From Streptomyces koelreuteriae (lineage in GTDB: Bacteria > Actinomycetota > Actinomycetes > Streptomycetales > Streptomycetaceae): a DNA stretch of 64,000 bases. Below, piece after piece: positions 37,138 through 45,200 of this stretch; positions within the stretch are counted from its first letter, which is position 1, and each line of letters opens with the position of its first letter. The stretch covers positions 5,704,001 to 5,768,000 of the forward strand of contig NZ_CP075896.1 in NCBI RefSeq assembly GCF_018604545.1, read 5' to 3'. Under the pieces are notes generated by a model that did not search any database, had not been told where the DNA came from, and worked only from the letters and a program-made list of their open reading frames with translations. The translations under genes and the position numbers were made by a program.

Positions 37138-37851
37138 ATGTCCGAGGAGCCCAGGACCAGCCGGATACAGCGCGAAGTCGTCCAGCTCATCCTCGACCGC
37201 AGACTCACCGCCGGCGCCCCGCTGCCCACCGAGGCCGAGCTGATGGAGGCCCTCGGTGTCAGCCGCAACTCCGTCCGCGAGGCCCTCAAGGCCCTCCAGG
37301 CCCTCGACATCGTCGAGATCAGACACGGCTACGGCACCTATGTCGGCAGGGCGTCCCTCACCCCGCTCGTCGACGGCCTGACCTTCCGGGCCCTGGCCCG
37401 GCACGACGACGACACCGGCGCCCTCGCCGAGATCCTCCAGGTCCGGGAGGTGCTGGAGGAGGGCCTGATCCGCCGGGTCGCCGCGACGCTCACCGAGGCG
37501 GAACTGGACAAGCTGGAGGGCGTGGTGACCCGTATGGAGTCCGCCGGCGCCACGGCCCGCATGGGCAGCACGTTCCCCGACCTCGACCGCGAGTTCCACG
37601 AGGCCCTGTACGCCTCCCTCGGCAACGCCCTCGTCCCCCAGCTCCTCGCCGCCTTCTGGACGGTCTTCCGACGGGTCTCCGGCGCCCGCGGCTGGACCGA
37701 CGACCCCACCCCCGAGCTCACGGTCCGCCGCCACCGCGACATCGTCACGGCCCTGCGCGCCCGCGACGTGGAGGGCGCGCAGCGGGCGATGGCGGTCCAC
37801 TTCCGGGGGATCGAGGCGCGGGCGGCGGAGGAGTCGCGGGGGGTGGGCTGA
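37138..37851 (+). CDS. FadR-subfamily GntR regulator
   Basis: 237 residues. TACGAT at 37125-37130 is a good -10 box only 8 bp before the ATG at 37138, so the mRNA is probably leaderless; upstream in-frame starts at 37099 and 37129 are not supported. N-terminal winged helix (VQLILDRRLTAGAPLPTEAELMEALGVSRNSVREALKALQALDIVEIRHGYGTYV), then an all-helical FCD effector domain with metal-ligand-type histidines (DREFHEALY, HRDIV, AMAVHFRGIEA). It is divergent from the importer-lyase operon and most likely its repressor; sialic acid or another acid is the likely effector (inference). Confidence 0.88.
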   Translation: MSEEPRTSRIQREVVQLILDRRLTAGAPLPTEAELMEALGVSRNSVREALKALQALDIVEIRHGYGTYVGRASLTPLVDGLTFRALARHDDDTGALAEILQVREVLEEGLIRRVAATLTEAELDKLEGVVTRMESAGATARMGSTFPDLDREFHEALYASLGNALVPQLLAAFWTVFRRVSGARGWTDDPTPELTVRRHRDIVTALRARDVEGAQRAMAVHFRGIEARAAEESRGVG

Positions 37852-37880
37852 TTTCGCTCCCGGGCGAGCGGGCGCGCAGC

Positions 37881-38327
37881 ATGATGAGGGGCGTGACCGA
37901 TCTGTGGAGTGAGAGTGACACCGGCGTCCTGAGACTGCCGTCCGGCCGGTTGGTGCGCGGGCGAGGCCTCCGCAACCCCTTGGACCCCAGCGCGCCCCTG
38001 CCCTCCCACGGCATCTACCTGCTCGGCAAGCAGCCGCCCGAGGTCCCCTGGGAGTCGGCCTGGATCCGCTGGCCCGACTTCCGCCTCCCGTCGGACCGGG
38101 CCGCCGCCCGCGTGGTGCTGGCCGACGCCTGGGAGCGGGCCGCCGGGGAGCGCGTGGAGATCGCGTGCGGCGGAGGCCGCGGCCGTACGGGCACGGCGCT
38201 GGCCTGCCTCGCCGTACTGGACGGGGTGCCGGGGGAGGAGGCGGTGGCGTATGTGCGGCGGCACTATGACCGGCATGCGGTGGAGACGCCGTGGCAGCGG
38301 CGGTATGTGAGGAGGTTCGGGCAGTGA
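37881..38327 (+). CDS. Protein-tyrosine/dual-specificity phosphatase-like protein
   Basis: 148 residues. The P-loop C96-GGGRG-R102 (IACGGGRGRTGTALA) is the Cx5R signature of cysteine-based phosphatases, with a possible general acid in the WPDF turn (about residue 68) upstream, as in PTPs. The product is short, cytosolic, and could dephosphorylate proteins or other phosphates. It lies 30 bp after the GntR gene on the same strand and may be co-transcribed. Two ATG codons at the start are equally possible (37881, 37884). Confidence 0.8.
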   Translation: MMRGVTDLWSESDTGVLRLPSGRLVRGRGLRNPLDPSAPLPSHGIYLLGKQPPEVPWESAWIRWPDFRLPSDRAAARVVLADAWERAAGERVEIACGGGRGRTGTALACLAVLDGVPGEEAVAYVRRHYDRHAVETPWQRRYVRRFGQ

Positions 38328-38348
38328 CGGCGGGTCGGGTCGGACCGG

Positions 38349-38810
38349 TCACAGAGTCAAGCTCAGGAGAAGGCGGTCTTCGCCAGGACCGAAATAGTCC
38401 CTGACGTGACCCGTCGCCCCTCTCCTCTCCGTGAACCCCAGGGACCGGTAGAGCCTGATCGCGGAGGCGTTGGCGGGTTCGACGGTCAGCAGAACCTCCC
38501 GGACCCTCAGGCTCCGCAGGTGGCACAGCGTTTCCCGCATCAGCTCGCGCCCCAGCCCCGTCCCACGCTGACGCGGGCCGACAGCCAGGGCGAGGACCCA
38601 TCCCCTGCCTTCGCTCGCCAGGGCCAGGGCCAGGGCATACGCACAGATCCCTTCGCTGTCGTCCACGACGACGAGAGTGAATCCTGCGTCGAACAACTGG
38701 CGTAGGACGAAGAAGGGATAGGCGGCGTCCCCGAATACTTCCCTGTCCAGTCGCGCGATGTGCGGAAGATCCTCTTCAGCGGCGGTACGCAAGAGCACTC
38801 TGGATTCCAT
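38349..38810 (-). CDS. GNAT-family N-acetyltransferase
   Basis: 153 residues. The acetyl-CoA loop AVGPRQRGTGLGRELMRETL fits the Q/RxxGxG/A motif, followed by VEPANASAIRLYRSLGFTERRG, the end motif of RimI-like enzymes. Substrate unknown; the resemblance to RimI suggests protein N-terminal acetylation. It converges with the phosphatase gene and is divergent from the defence-like operon, with a 390-bp gap between. Confidence 0.85.
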   Translation of the reverse strand: MESRVLLRTAAEEDLPHIARLDREVFGDAAYPFFVLRQLFDAGFTLVVVDDSEGICAYALALALASEGRGWVLALAVGPRQRGTGLGRELMRETLCHLRSLRVREVLLTVEPANASAIRLYRSLGFTERRGATGHVRDYFGPGEDRLLLSLTL

Positions 38811-39200
38811 GTCTCCAACCGGCTGTCACGGGTCCGACACTTTAGCGCGTACGGACCGCGTCATCGCTACCTTGAAGCATGGGAATAGGCGTCGGCTCCG
38901 GTCCCAACCTCTATCCAGCGCTCGCCATGCTTCCCTGGTGTGATCGTGTCTCCCTGTTCGACGTAATGCTCTGCGGCCAGGTGCCCCCTTCGCTGCGGCT
39001 TTCATGGAACACTCCAGCGGATTCCGCATAGGAGCTGATCACTTCCCGGCGTACGACGTTGACTACGGGCATGCTGCTGGCCTGCGGGCGTCGCGAGGGC
39101 GGTCGGTGGCCGTCTTGACGGTCGCCTGTCCCTATAGTTCCCTTGCCGTGCGGGTGGGTTGGCGTACTGGGGCTGCGTTGCGCTGATACGAGGGGGGCTC
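38811..39200. other. Intergenic region with probable promoter of the caspase operon
   Basis: 390 bp between two divergent genes, with lower G+C than neighbouring DNA. No convincing coding frame was found; a minus-strand frame at 38826-39029 has no ribosome site or recognisable product. A TATAGT at 39133-39138 is the best -10 candidate for the downstream operon; TTGACG at 39115 is too close (12 bp) to be its -35. GAGGGGGG serves as the ribosome site of the first gene. Confidence 0.5.
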
Positions 39201-40088
39201 ATGGCACAGGTGGTCCGTGCGTACGGAAATCCCAGCCGCCTCGAGGAATACCTGCCGGACCGTGACGAGCCGGTCGACCGATGGTTCACCGCTTCCAACA
39301 GTGGGAACGCCCGTGTGATCGCCAGAACGATAATCGATCTCGCCCCGGCCGCACCTTCGGTGGTGATCGACCCCTTCTGCGGTGCGGGAAGTTCCGCCAC
39401 GGCGGCCCGATTGCTCGGTATTCGATTCGCAGGTGCGGAGATCGACCCGGTGCTCGCCTGCGTCAGCCTCGCGAAAACCCGGTGCGGGCCCTCCCATGGC
39501 GCCGATCTTCCCCGGCCGCCCGATAAGCACGACGAGCCGCAGCTCCGCTGTCTCCGGCTGCTCCGGGAGTTACAGAAGGAAGAGGGAGGCGGAGAACTGA
39601 GCGAGGATCAACTCCTGGCCGACCTCGCCCGCGCCCCGGCGCCGGTTCCCGGCAGCACAGTGGTCTGCGGGGATTCCACCGACCCGGCGAACTGGGCGGA
39701 CCTGAAGCTTCCCGAAGCGGAGGCGGTGATGTTCACCTCGCCGCCGTTCTACGGCGACTGGCACGGCCCCGATGTGCCGCCGCCCTTGCGCGCCGAGGCG
39801 TCCGACATCGTCTCGACGGCGACGAACCGGGGACGCCCCGACGCCCGGAACGGCCCGCGCCGAGGCTACTGCGACCTCGTCGTCGGTGCTCTCCAGGCCA
39901 TGGAATCGGTCGCGGTGCACGGGACCGCCGTCGTCGAACACGAGCCCGGCGACGACGGCACCGGAAACAGGCTGGCCGTCCTGTCCGAGCGTATCCGGGA
40001 CGAGACGACGGCCGACGTGGTCGAGATCCTGACGACCGGCGACTTCTCCGGAACCGGCACCCTCTCCCTCGTGGTCTGCCGGTTCTGA
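39201..40088 (+). CDS. DNA-methyltransferase-like protein, first gene of the caspase operon
   Basis: 295 residues from the ATG at 39201 with a strong GAGGGGGG site. AdoMet-binding motif I is D57-PFCGAGSSA followed by GIRFAGAEIDP (the acidic end of strand 2), and the catalytic-type motif IV is T179-SPPFYGDW, in I-then-IV order. The closest known pattern is an amino-methyltransferase of the D/N/S-PP-Y/F type acting on DNA or RNA. The N-terminus (NPSRLEEYLPDRDEPVDRWFTASNSGN) also resembles modification enzymes. Codon 124 is TTA (39570-39572), rare in Streptomyces and read by the developmental bldA tRNA. No restriction enzyme is nearby. Two bases separate it from the next gene. Confidence 0.75.
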   Translation: MAQVVRAYGNPSRLEEYLPDRDEPVDRWFTASNSGNARVIARTIIDLAPAAPSVVIDPFCGAGSSATAARLLGIRFAGAEIDPVLACVSLAKTRCGPSHGADLPRPPDKHDEPQLRCLRLLRELQKEEGGGELSEDQLLADLARAPAPVPGSTVVCGDSTDPANWADLKLPEAEAVMFTSPPFYGDWHGPDVPPPLRAEASDIVSTATNRGRPDARNGPRRGYCDLVVGALQAMESVAVHGTAVVEHEPGDDGTGNRLAVLSERIRDETTADVVEILTTGDFSGTGTLSLVVCRF

Positions 40089-40090
40089 CG

Positions 40091-41242
40091 ATGAGTTCGC
40101 ACACGCCACGCAATCTCACGGAATTCGAGCTCATGGCTCAGGTCTCCCGCCTCGACCTCGCCGACGGGCACGCGAACCACACGCTGCATCCGGGAACGCT
40201 GAGCGCCCTGGAGGGCGCCTTCGCGGCGGCTCTGAAGGAAGAGCGGCACGGTCTGGTGCACCGCGTCGAGCGTGAATTCCTGTCAGCGCTCGGAAAACAC
40301 ACCGGCCAGCGGTATGAGGCCCACTCGTCACACATCGTCTATTCCGCCTCCGTCGGTGTCGACATCATGGCCAAGTACCTTTCCGTCCGGCGCTACCGGA
40401 CCGGAATGATCACGCCGACCTTCGACAATCTCCCGGCCCTCATGGCCATGACCGGTGTCGAACTGGTCGCCGTACCCGAGAAACGGGTGATGCCGGAACC
40501 CGATCTCGACGAGCTGGACCGGCTGGGTCTCGACGCCCTCTTTCTCGTCATGCCGAACAACCCGACGGGTACGGCCATGGACAGCGCCGCTGTGCGTCGC
40601 CTTCTGGAGTGGGGCGCCGAGCGTCGCGTCCTGATCGTCGTGGACGCCTCGTTCCGTCTGCTGGAACCCACGGCCTGTGTCGACCTGATCGCCCTGGCGG
40701 AGGAGGCGGGCGCGGACGTGGTCACCGTCGACGACACGGGCAAGACCGTGTCCCTCCAGGACACCAAGGCCAGCGTGCTGTCCGTCACCCACCGGCTGCG
40801 GGAACCCGTTTCGGAGGTCGTCAGCCACTGTCTGCTCAATGTGTCCTGCCTCGACCTCCGCCTGCTGACCACCATCCTGACCATGCCGCCCGACTGCGAC
40901 GAGATACGGCGTGCCCGTACCCTCGCCCGCCGCAACCGCGCCGTCCTGCGCGAGCTGCTGGCGGAATGCGGCCGGACCGGATGCCTGCCGGGCACCTCGC
41001 CGGGCCGGGACTCCGCGCTCAGCGTCGAATGGCTGCGCATCGGGCCCGACCGGGACCGGGTGCTGGGCCGGTGCCGTGACCAGGGGCTTCAAGTACTGCC
41101 CGGGCAGCCCTTCTTCTGGTCTACGGACGGCGCCGGGAATCCGCCCACCGGAGAGTGGGTGCGCCTGGCGCTGCTGCGTGATCCCGAGGAGTTCCAGCGC
41201 GGCGCCGACATCTTCGTCTCGGCCCTGCGGACCGGCCCGTAG
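40091..41242 (+). CDS. PLP-dependent aminotransferase-like protein (fold type I)
   Basis: 383 residues, starting 2 bp after the preceding stop. It has the class I/II aminotransferase core: N157-PTG in MPNNPTGTAMD, a cofactor aspartate D185 in LIVVDASF, and a Schiff-base lysine K218 in DDTGKTVSLQD (K226 is an alternative). The arginine expected near the C-terminus (EWVRLALL) is present. The specific reaction is unknown. An N-terminal extension (about 60 residues, ALEGAFAAALKEERHG) is unusual. In this operon it might modify a small molecule sensed or made by the system; this is inference. Confidence 0.75.
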   Translation: MSSHTPRNLTEFELMAQVSRLDLADGHANHTLHPGTLSALEGAFAAALKEERHGLVHRVEREFLSALGKHTGQRYEAHSSHIVYSASVGVDIMAKYLSVRRYRTGMITPTFDNLPALMAMTGVELVAVPEKRVMPEPDLDELDRLGLDALFLVMPNNPTGTAMDSAAVRRLLEWGAERRVLIVVDASFRLLEPTACVDLIALAEEAGADVVTVDDTGKTVSLQDTKASVLSVTHRLREPVSEVVSHCLLNVSCLDLRLLTTILTMPPDCDEIRRARTLARRNRAVLRELLAECGRTGCLPGTSPGRDSALSVEWLRIGPDRDRVLGRCRDQGLQVLPGQPFFWSTDGAGNPPTGEWVRLALLRDPEEFQRGADIFVSALRTGP

Positions 41243-41290
41243 GCCCCGCGAGGACGCTGCCCCTGACCACCCCTTGATCCCGAGGAATCC

Positions 41291-42271
41291 ATGCCTGAGC
41301 CAGAGATCCTCATCACGGGCACCGACCTCGTGCCCGATCCGGCCGTGGAGTACGTGAGGGCACGCGCCTACACGCCTCGCCGGGTCAGGCGGGACGACCT
41401 CTCCGAGGGTGAGCTGATCGCGGCTCTGGACGGGGCCGCCGGCTATCTGATCGGGGGCTGTGAGACGCCCACGGACAAGGTCTTCGAGTCGTCCGCCCGG
41501 TTGCGGGCGGTGGCCTTCGTCGGTACCGACTTCCGGCTCTATGTGCCGGGATGGCGTCGGGCCCGGGCGCTGGGTATGGAGGTGGTGGGCACCCCGGGAG
41601 CCAACTCGCAGTCCGTGGCCGAGTTCACGCTGCTTCTGATGCTGACGCTGTCACGCTCGTTCGCCTCCGTGGCCGCCGCGGCGGAACAGAGCCACAGCGC
41701 CCCGGCCCCGGTCGGCCGCACCCTGGCCGGGAAGCGTCTCGGTGTCATCGGGCTCGGCAGGATCGGGAGGGAGGTGGCCCGGATCGCCCGCCTCGGCCTC
41801 GGCATGGAGGTGAGCTACACCGCGCCGCGCCGGGCCACGGAGACCGAGGCGGAACTCGGGATACGGCACTGCCCGAAGTCGCAGCTGCTGCGGTCGAGCG
41901 ACATCGTGTCGCTGCACCGCCCCGGTCCCGCACCCGGCGAGGGTCCCGAACTCTCGGCACACGAGTTGGCCCTGATGCGGCCCGGCGCCCTGCTCGTGAA
42001 CACGGTCCACCCGGATCTGGTCGACCTGCCGGCCCTCCTGGCCGCCGTGGCGGACAAGGACCTGCGCTGCGCCTTCGACGGCCAGGGCGACGGGCCCGCG
42101 TGGGAGGCCCTGACGGCGCTCGGGACCGATCGCTTCCTGGCCGTACCGACCATGGCCTACAACACGGCGGACGCCAACGAGGCGGCGAGCATGGCAGCGG
42201 CCCGGGCGGTGTGCGACATCCTGGACGGACGCCGGGCGGCGGAAGGAGCGCGCGCCGGTGAACCCGAATGA
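41291..42271 (+). CDS. 2-hydroxyacid-dehydrogenase-like protein with altered active site
   Basis: 326 residues. The NAD(P)-binding fold is clear: G151-VIGLGRIG, and the surrounding DADGAAGYLIGGCE and ELALMRPGALLVNT blocks fit D-isomer 2-hydroxyacid dehydrogenases. The usual catalytic set is missing: the Arg of NTARG is H240 in NTVHPDLVD, the Glu region reads AFDGQGDGPAW, and the Pro-His near the C-terminus is P286-T287 in VPTMAYNT. It could be a binding or sensor protein or use other residues. Its 3' end overlaps the caspase-like gene by 14 bp, so they are co-translated. Confidence 0.78.
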   Translation: MPEPEILITGTDLVPDPAVEYVRARAYTPRRVRRDDLSEGELIAALDGAAGYLIGGCETPTDKVFESSARLRAVAFVGTDFRLYVPGWRRARALGMEVVGTPGANSQSVAEFTLLLMLTLSRSFASVAAAAEQSHSAPAPVGRTLAGKRLGVIGLGRIGREVARIARLGLGMEVSYTAPRRATETEAELGIRHCPKSQLLRSSDIVSLHRPGPAPGEGPELSAHELALMRPGALLVNTVHPDLVDLPALLAAVADKDLRCAFDGQGDGPAWEALTALGTDRFLAVPTMAYNTADANEAASMAAARAVCDILDGRRAAEGARAGEPE

Positions 42272-45200
42272 CCCGCCGGGCACGCCGAAGCCCCGGAGAC
42301 TGCTCATCGCCACCGCTGTGGCCCACCTGCCCCGCTCACCCGCCGGTGACCGGCCGGGCCTCGTCAGCGCACGGCAGAAGATCATCGACCTCTTCACCAC
42401 ACGCCTCGGCTACACACACGTCAGCGACCTCGGGCTCGACCCCGACCGGAACGCCCTCCTGGACCAGTTGGAGCGGTTCGCCACGGCCCCGGACCGGCGT
42501 CCCGACGACATCGTCGCCGTCTATCTCGCAGGGCACGGCCAACTCCTCGGCTCCTCGCCACGCCGGCACATGTTCTTCCCCGCGGACTGCGACCTCGCCA
42601 GACCCAAACAGGCTCTGCCGACCTCCCAGATCGCCTCGGTGCTGCTCGACGACACGGACATCAAGCAACTGCTCTTCCTGCTCGACACCTGTCACGCGGG
42701 GCAGGGCACGGGCGATGCCGTGGCCGCGGCCGTGGAGAGCCTGCGCCGCAGCCCGGACAACGACACCGCGGGGATCGCTTTCGTCGCCTCCGCGCAGCCG
42801 GCCCAGTCCGCGCTGGTCGAAGCGTTCCCCGAGTTGCTCACCGCGGCAGTGGACAGCCTTGCCACGGCGGGTGAGAAGCCCGAGCACCTCAGTCTGGGCT
42901 CGCTCGTCGCCCACATGAACGCGAACATCAAACGGCCACCCACCCAGAGCATCGAGTGGCACGCCGCCAAGATGCTCGGTGACGTGCCCGCCTTCTTCCC
43001 GAATCCCCGGCGGCACAGCCGCACGTTCGAAGCGGATCTGGCGATGCAGCAGGCGATCGAATGGCAGGCCCAGGCAGTGCGCCGGGAAACGGAGCTGGCG
43101 CGGCGCATGCTGGTCCGTGCCAAGGCCTCCTTCGGAGACGAGGGAGGCTGGTGGTTCACGGGCCGACGGCGAACGCTCACCGAACTCACCGACTGGTTGC
43201 GGGACCCCGATGTGCTGCGGCCGGCGGTGGTCGTGACCGGTGGGCCCGGCTCCGGCAAGACAGCGGTCCTCGGCCTCATCGCGGCGCTCACGAACACGGA
43301 ACGCCACCACAGTGTGCCCGTCCACCTCCTCGAACTGCCGGAACGAGCCGTGCCCCGCCCCGGCTCCGTCGACGTCGTCATCTACGCCCAGGCCCTGACC
43401 GACGAGGACATCCTCAACGGGCTCGCGGCCGCGGCACGGGTCAGGGCCCCCACCGTGGGCACCCTGCTGGACGCACTGGCAGCGCGGGACCGGCCCTTCA
43501 CGGCGATCATCGACGCCCTCGACGAAGCGGCCTCGCCGGACACGCTGACCACACAACTGATCCAGCCGCTCATCCGGTTCAGCAACGGAAACCTGCGGCT
43601 GCTCCTCGGCACGCGCCCCCATCTGCTCCGGCATCTGCAGACGGACGTCGAGATCGTCGATCTCGACAACGACACCTACGCCGACCGCGCGGCGCTCACC
43701 GCCTACGCCAGGCGCGGACTCACCGAGTCCCAGCCGGACAGCCCCTATGCCACCGCCCCACCCTCCCTGGTGATCCAGGTCGCCCGCGCCGTGGCCGACG
43801 CGGCGTTCCCCAGCTTCCTGGTGGCACGCATCGTCTCGGGGACACTCGCCGTACAGGACGTCCTCGCCGACCCCCAGGACCCGGAGTGGTCCCGGGCGCT
43901 GCCGCGCACCGCCGACTCGGCCATGGCACAGGACCTGGACGAGCGCCTCGGCCCGGAGGCGGAGCGTGCCCGGGACCTCCTGCGGCCCCTCGCCTACGCC
44001 GAGGGGCAGGGCCTGCCATGGGAGGACGTCTGGGGAGCGCTGGCCTCACGCCTGTCCGGGCACAGCTACAACGACGAGGATCTGCTGTGGCTGCAGCGCT
44101 CCACGGGCCGCTACGTGGTGGAGGCGACCGAGTCCGGGCACTCGGCCTACCGCCTCTACCACCAGGCCCTGGCCGAGCATCTGCGACGGGACGCCGACGC
44201 ACGCGAGGCCCAGCGGGCGTATGTCGAGGTGCTCACGCGTCTGGTGCCGCGCAGTCCCTACCGGACCCTCGACTGGCCCCGTGCGCATCCGTACACGCTG
44301 AGCCACCTCGCCACCCACGCGTCCATCTCGGGCGAGCTGGACGAACTCATGGCCGACCCCGAGTTCCTCGTCCATGCCGAGCCGACACCCCTGCTGCCCG
44401 CGTTGGAGAGGCTGACGACGGAATCCGCGCTCCGGCTGGCCGACCTCTACCGCACCTCCGCCGGCGACCATCGTCGCGCCAGTCCGCAGATCCGCCGGGA
44501 ACTCCTGGCGATCGACGCGCTGCGCTTCAAGGACCGGGACCTCGCCCGCCGGCTCAGCCGGAGTACCGCCTGGCGGCCGGTGTGGGCCACCGACAGTCAG
44601 ATCACCCGCGACTCGCAGGAACGGACCGGAGCGGTCAACGGGGTCGCCTGCGGCGAAGCCGACGGCGCTCCCGTCGCCGTCAGCGGCGGCACCGACGGCC
44701 TGGTGCGGGTGTGGGATCTGCGTACCGGTGAGCTGCGTTCCGTCCTATCCGGCCATCAGGGAGCCATCAACGCCGTCGCCTGCACCCACGTGGAGGGCAC
44801 CTCCGTCGCACTGACCGGGGGCGACGACTACACCGTGCGGGTATGGGACCTGTCGACGGGGGAGAGCCTCGCGGTACTCAGCGGCCAGGGCGGTGCGGTC
44901 AACGGACTGGCGTGCACGACCGTGAACCGGGTACCGGTCGCGGTCGTCGGCGGCGGCGACGCGGCGGTACGGCTGTGGGATCTCACCACGGGGGATCAAC
45001 TGGCCTCGCTCGTGGGCCATCCGGGAGCCGTGAACGGAGTCACCTGCGCCACGGTGGACGACGTACCCCACGCGGTCAGTGTGGGAGCCGACGGTTCCGT
45101 GCGCATGTGGGATCTGCAGGACCGCGTCGAACGCTCGGTGTTCCACGGCCACACCAGTTGGGTCTGGGCCGTGTCGTCCACCCGCGTCGACGGCGTGCCC

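Noticed and set aside
38826..39029. 67-codon minus-strand frame in the gap before the caspase operon
   Set aside because: No ribosome site, no recognisable motif, and it would overlap the operon's probable promoter.
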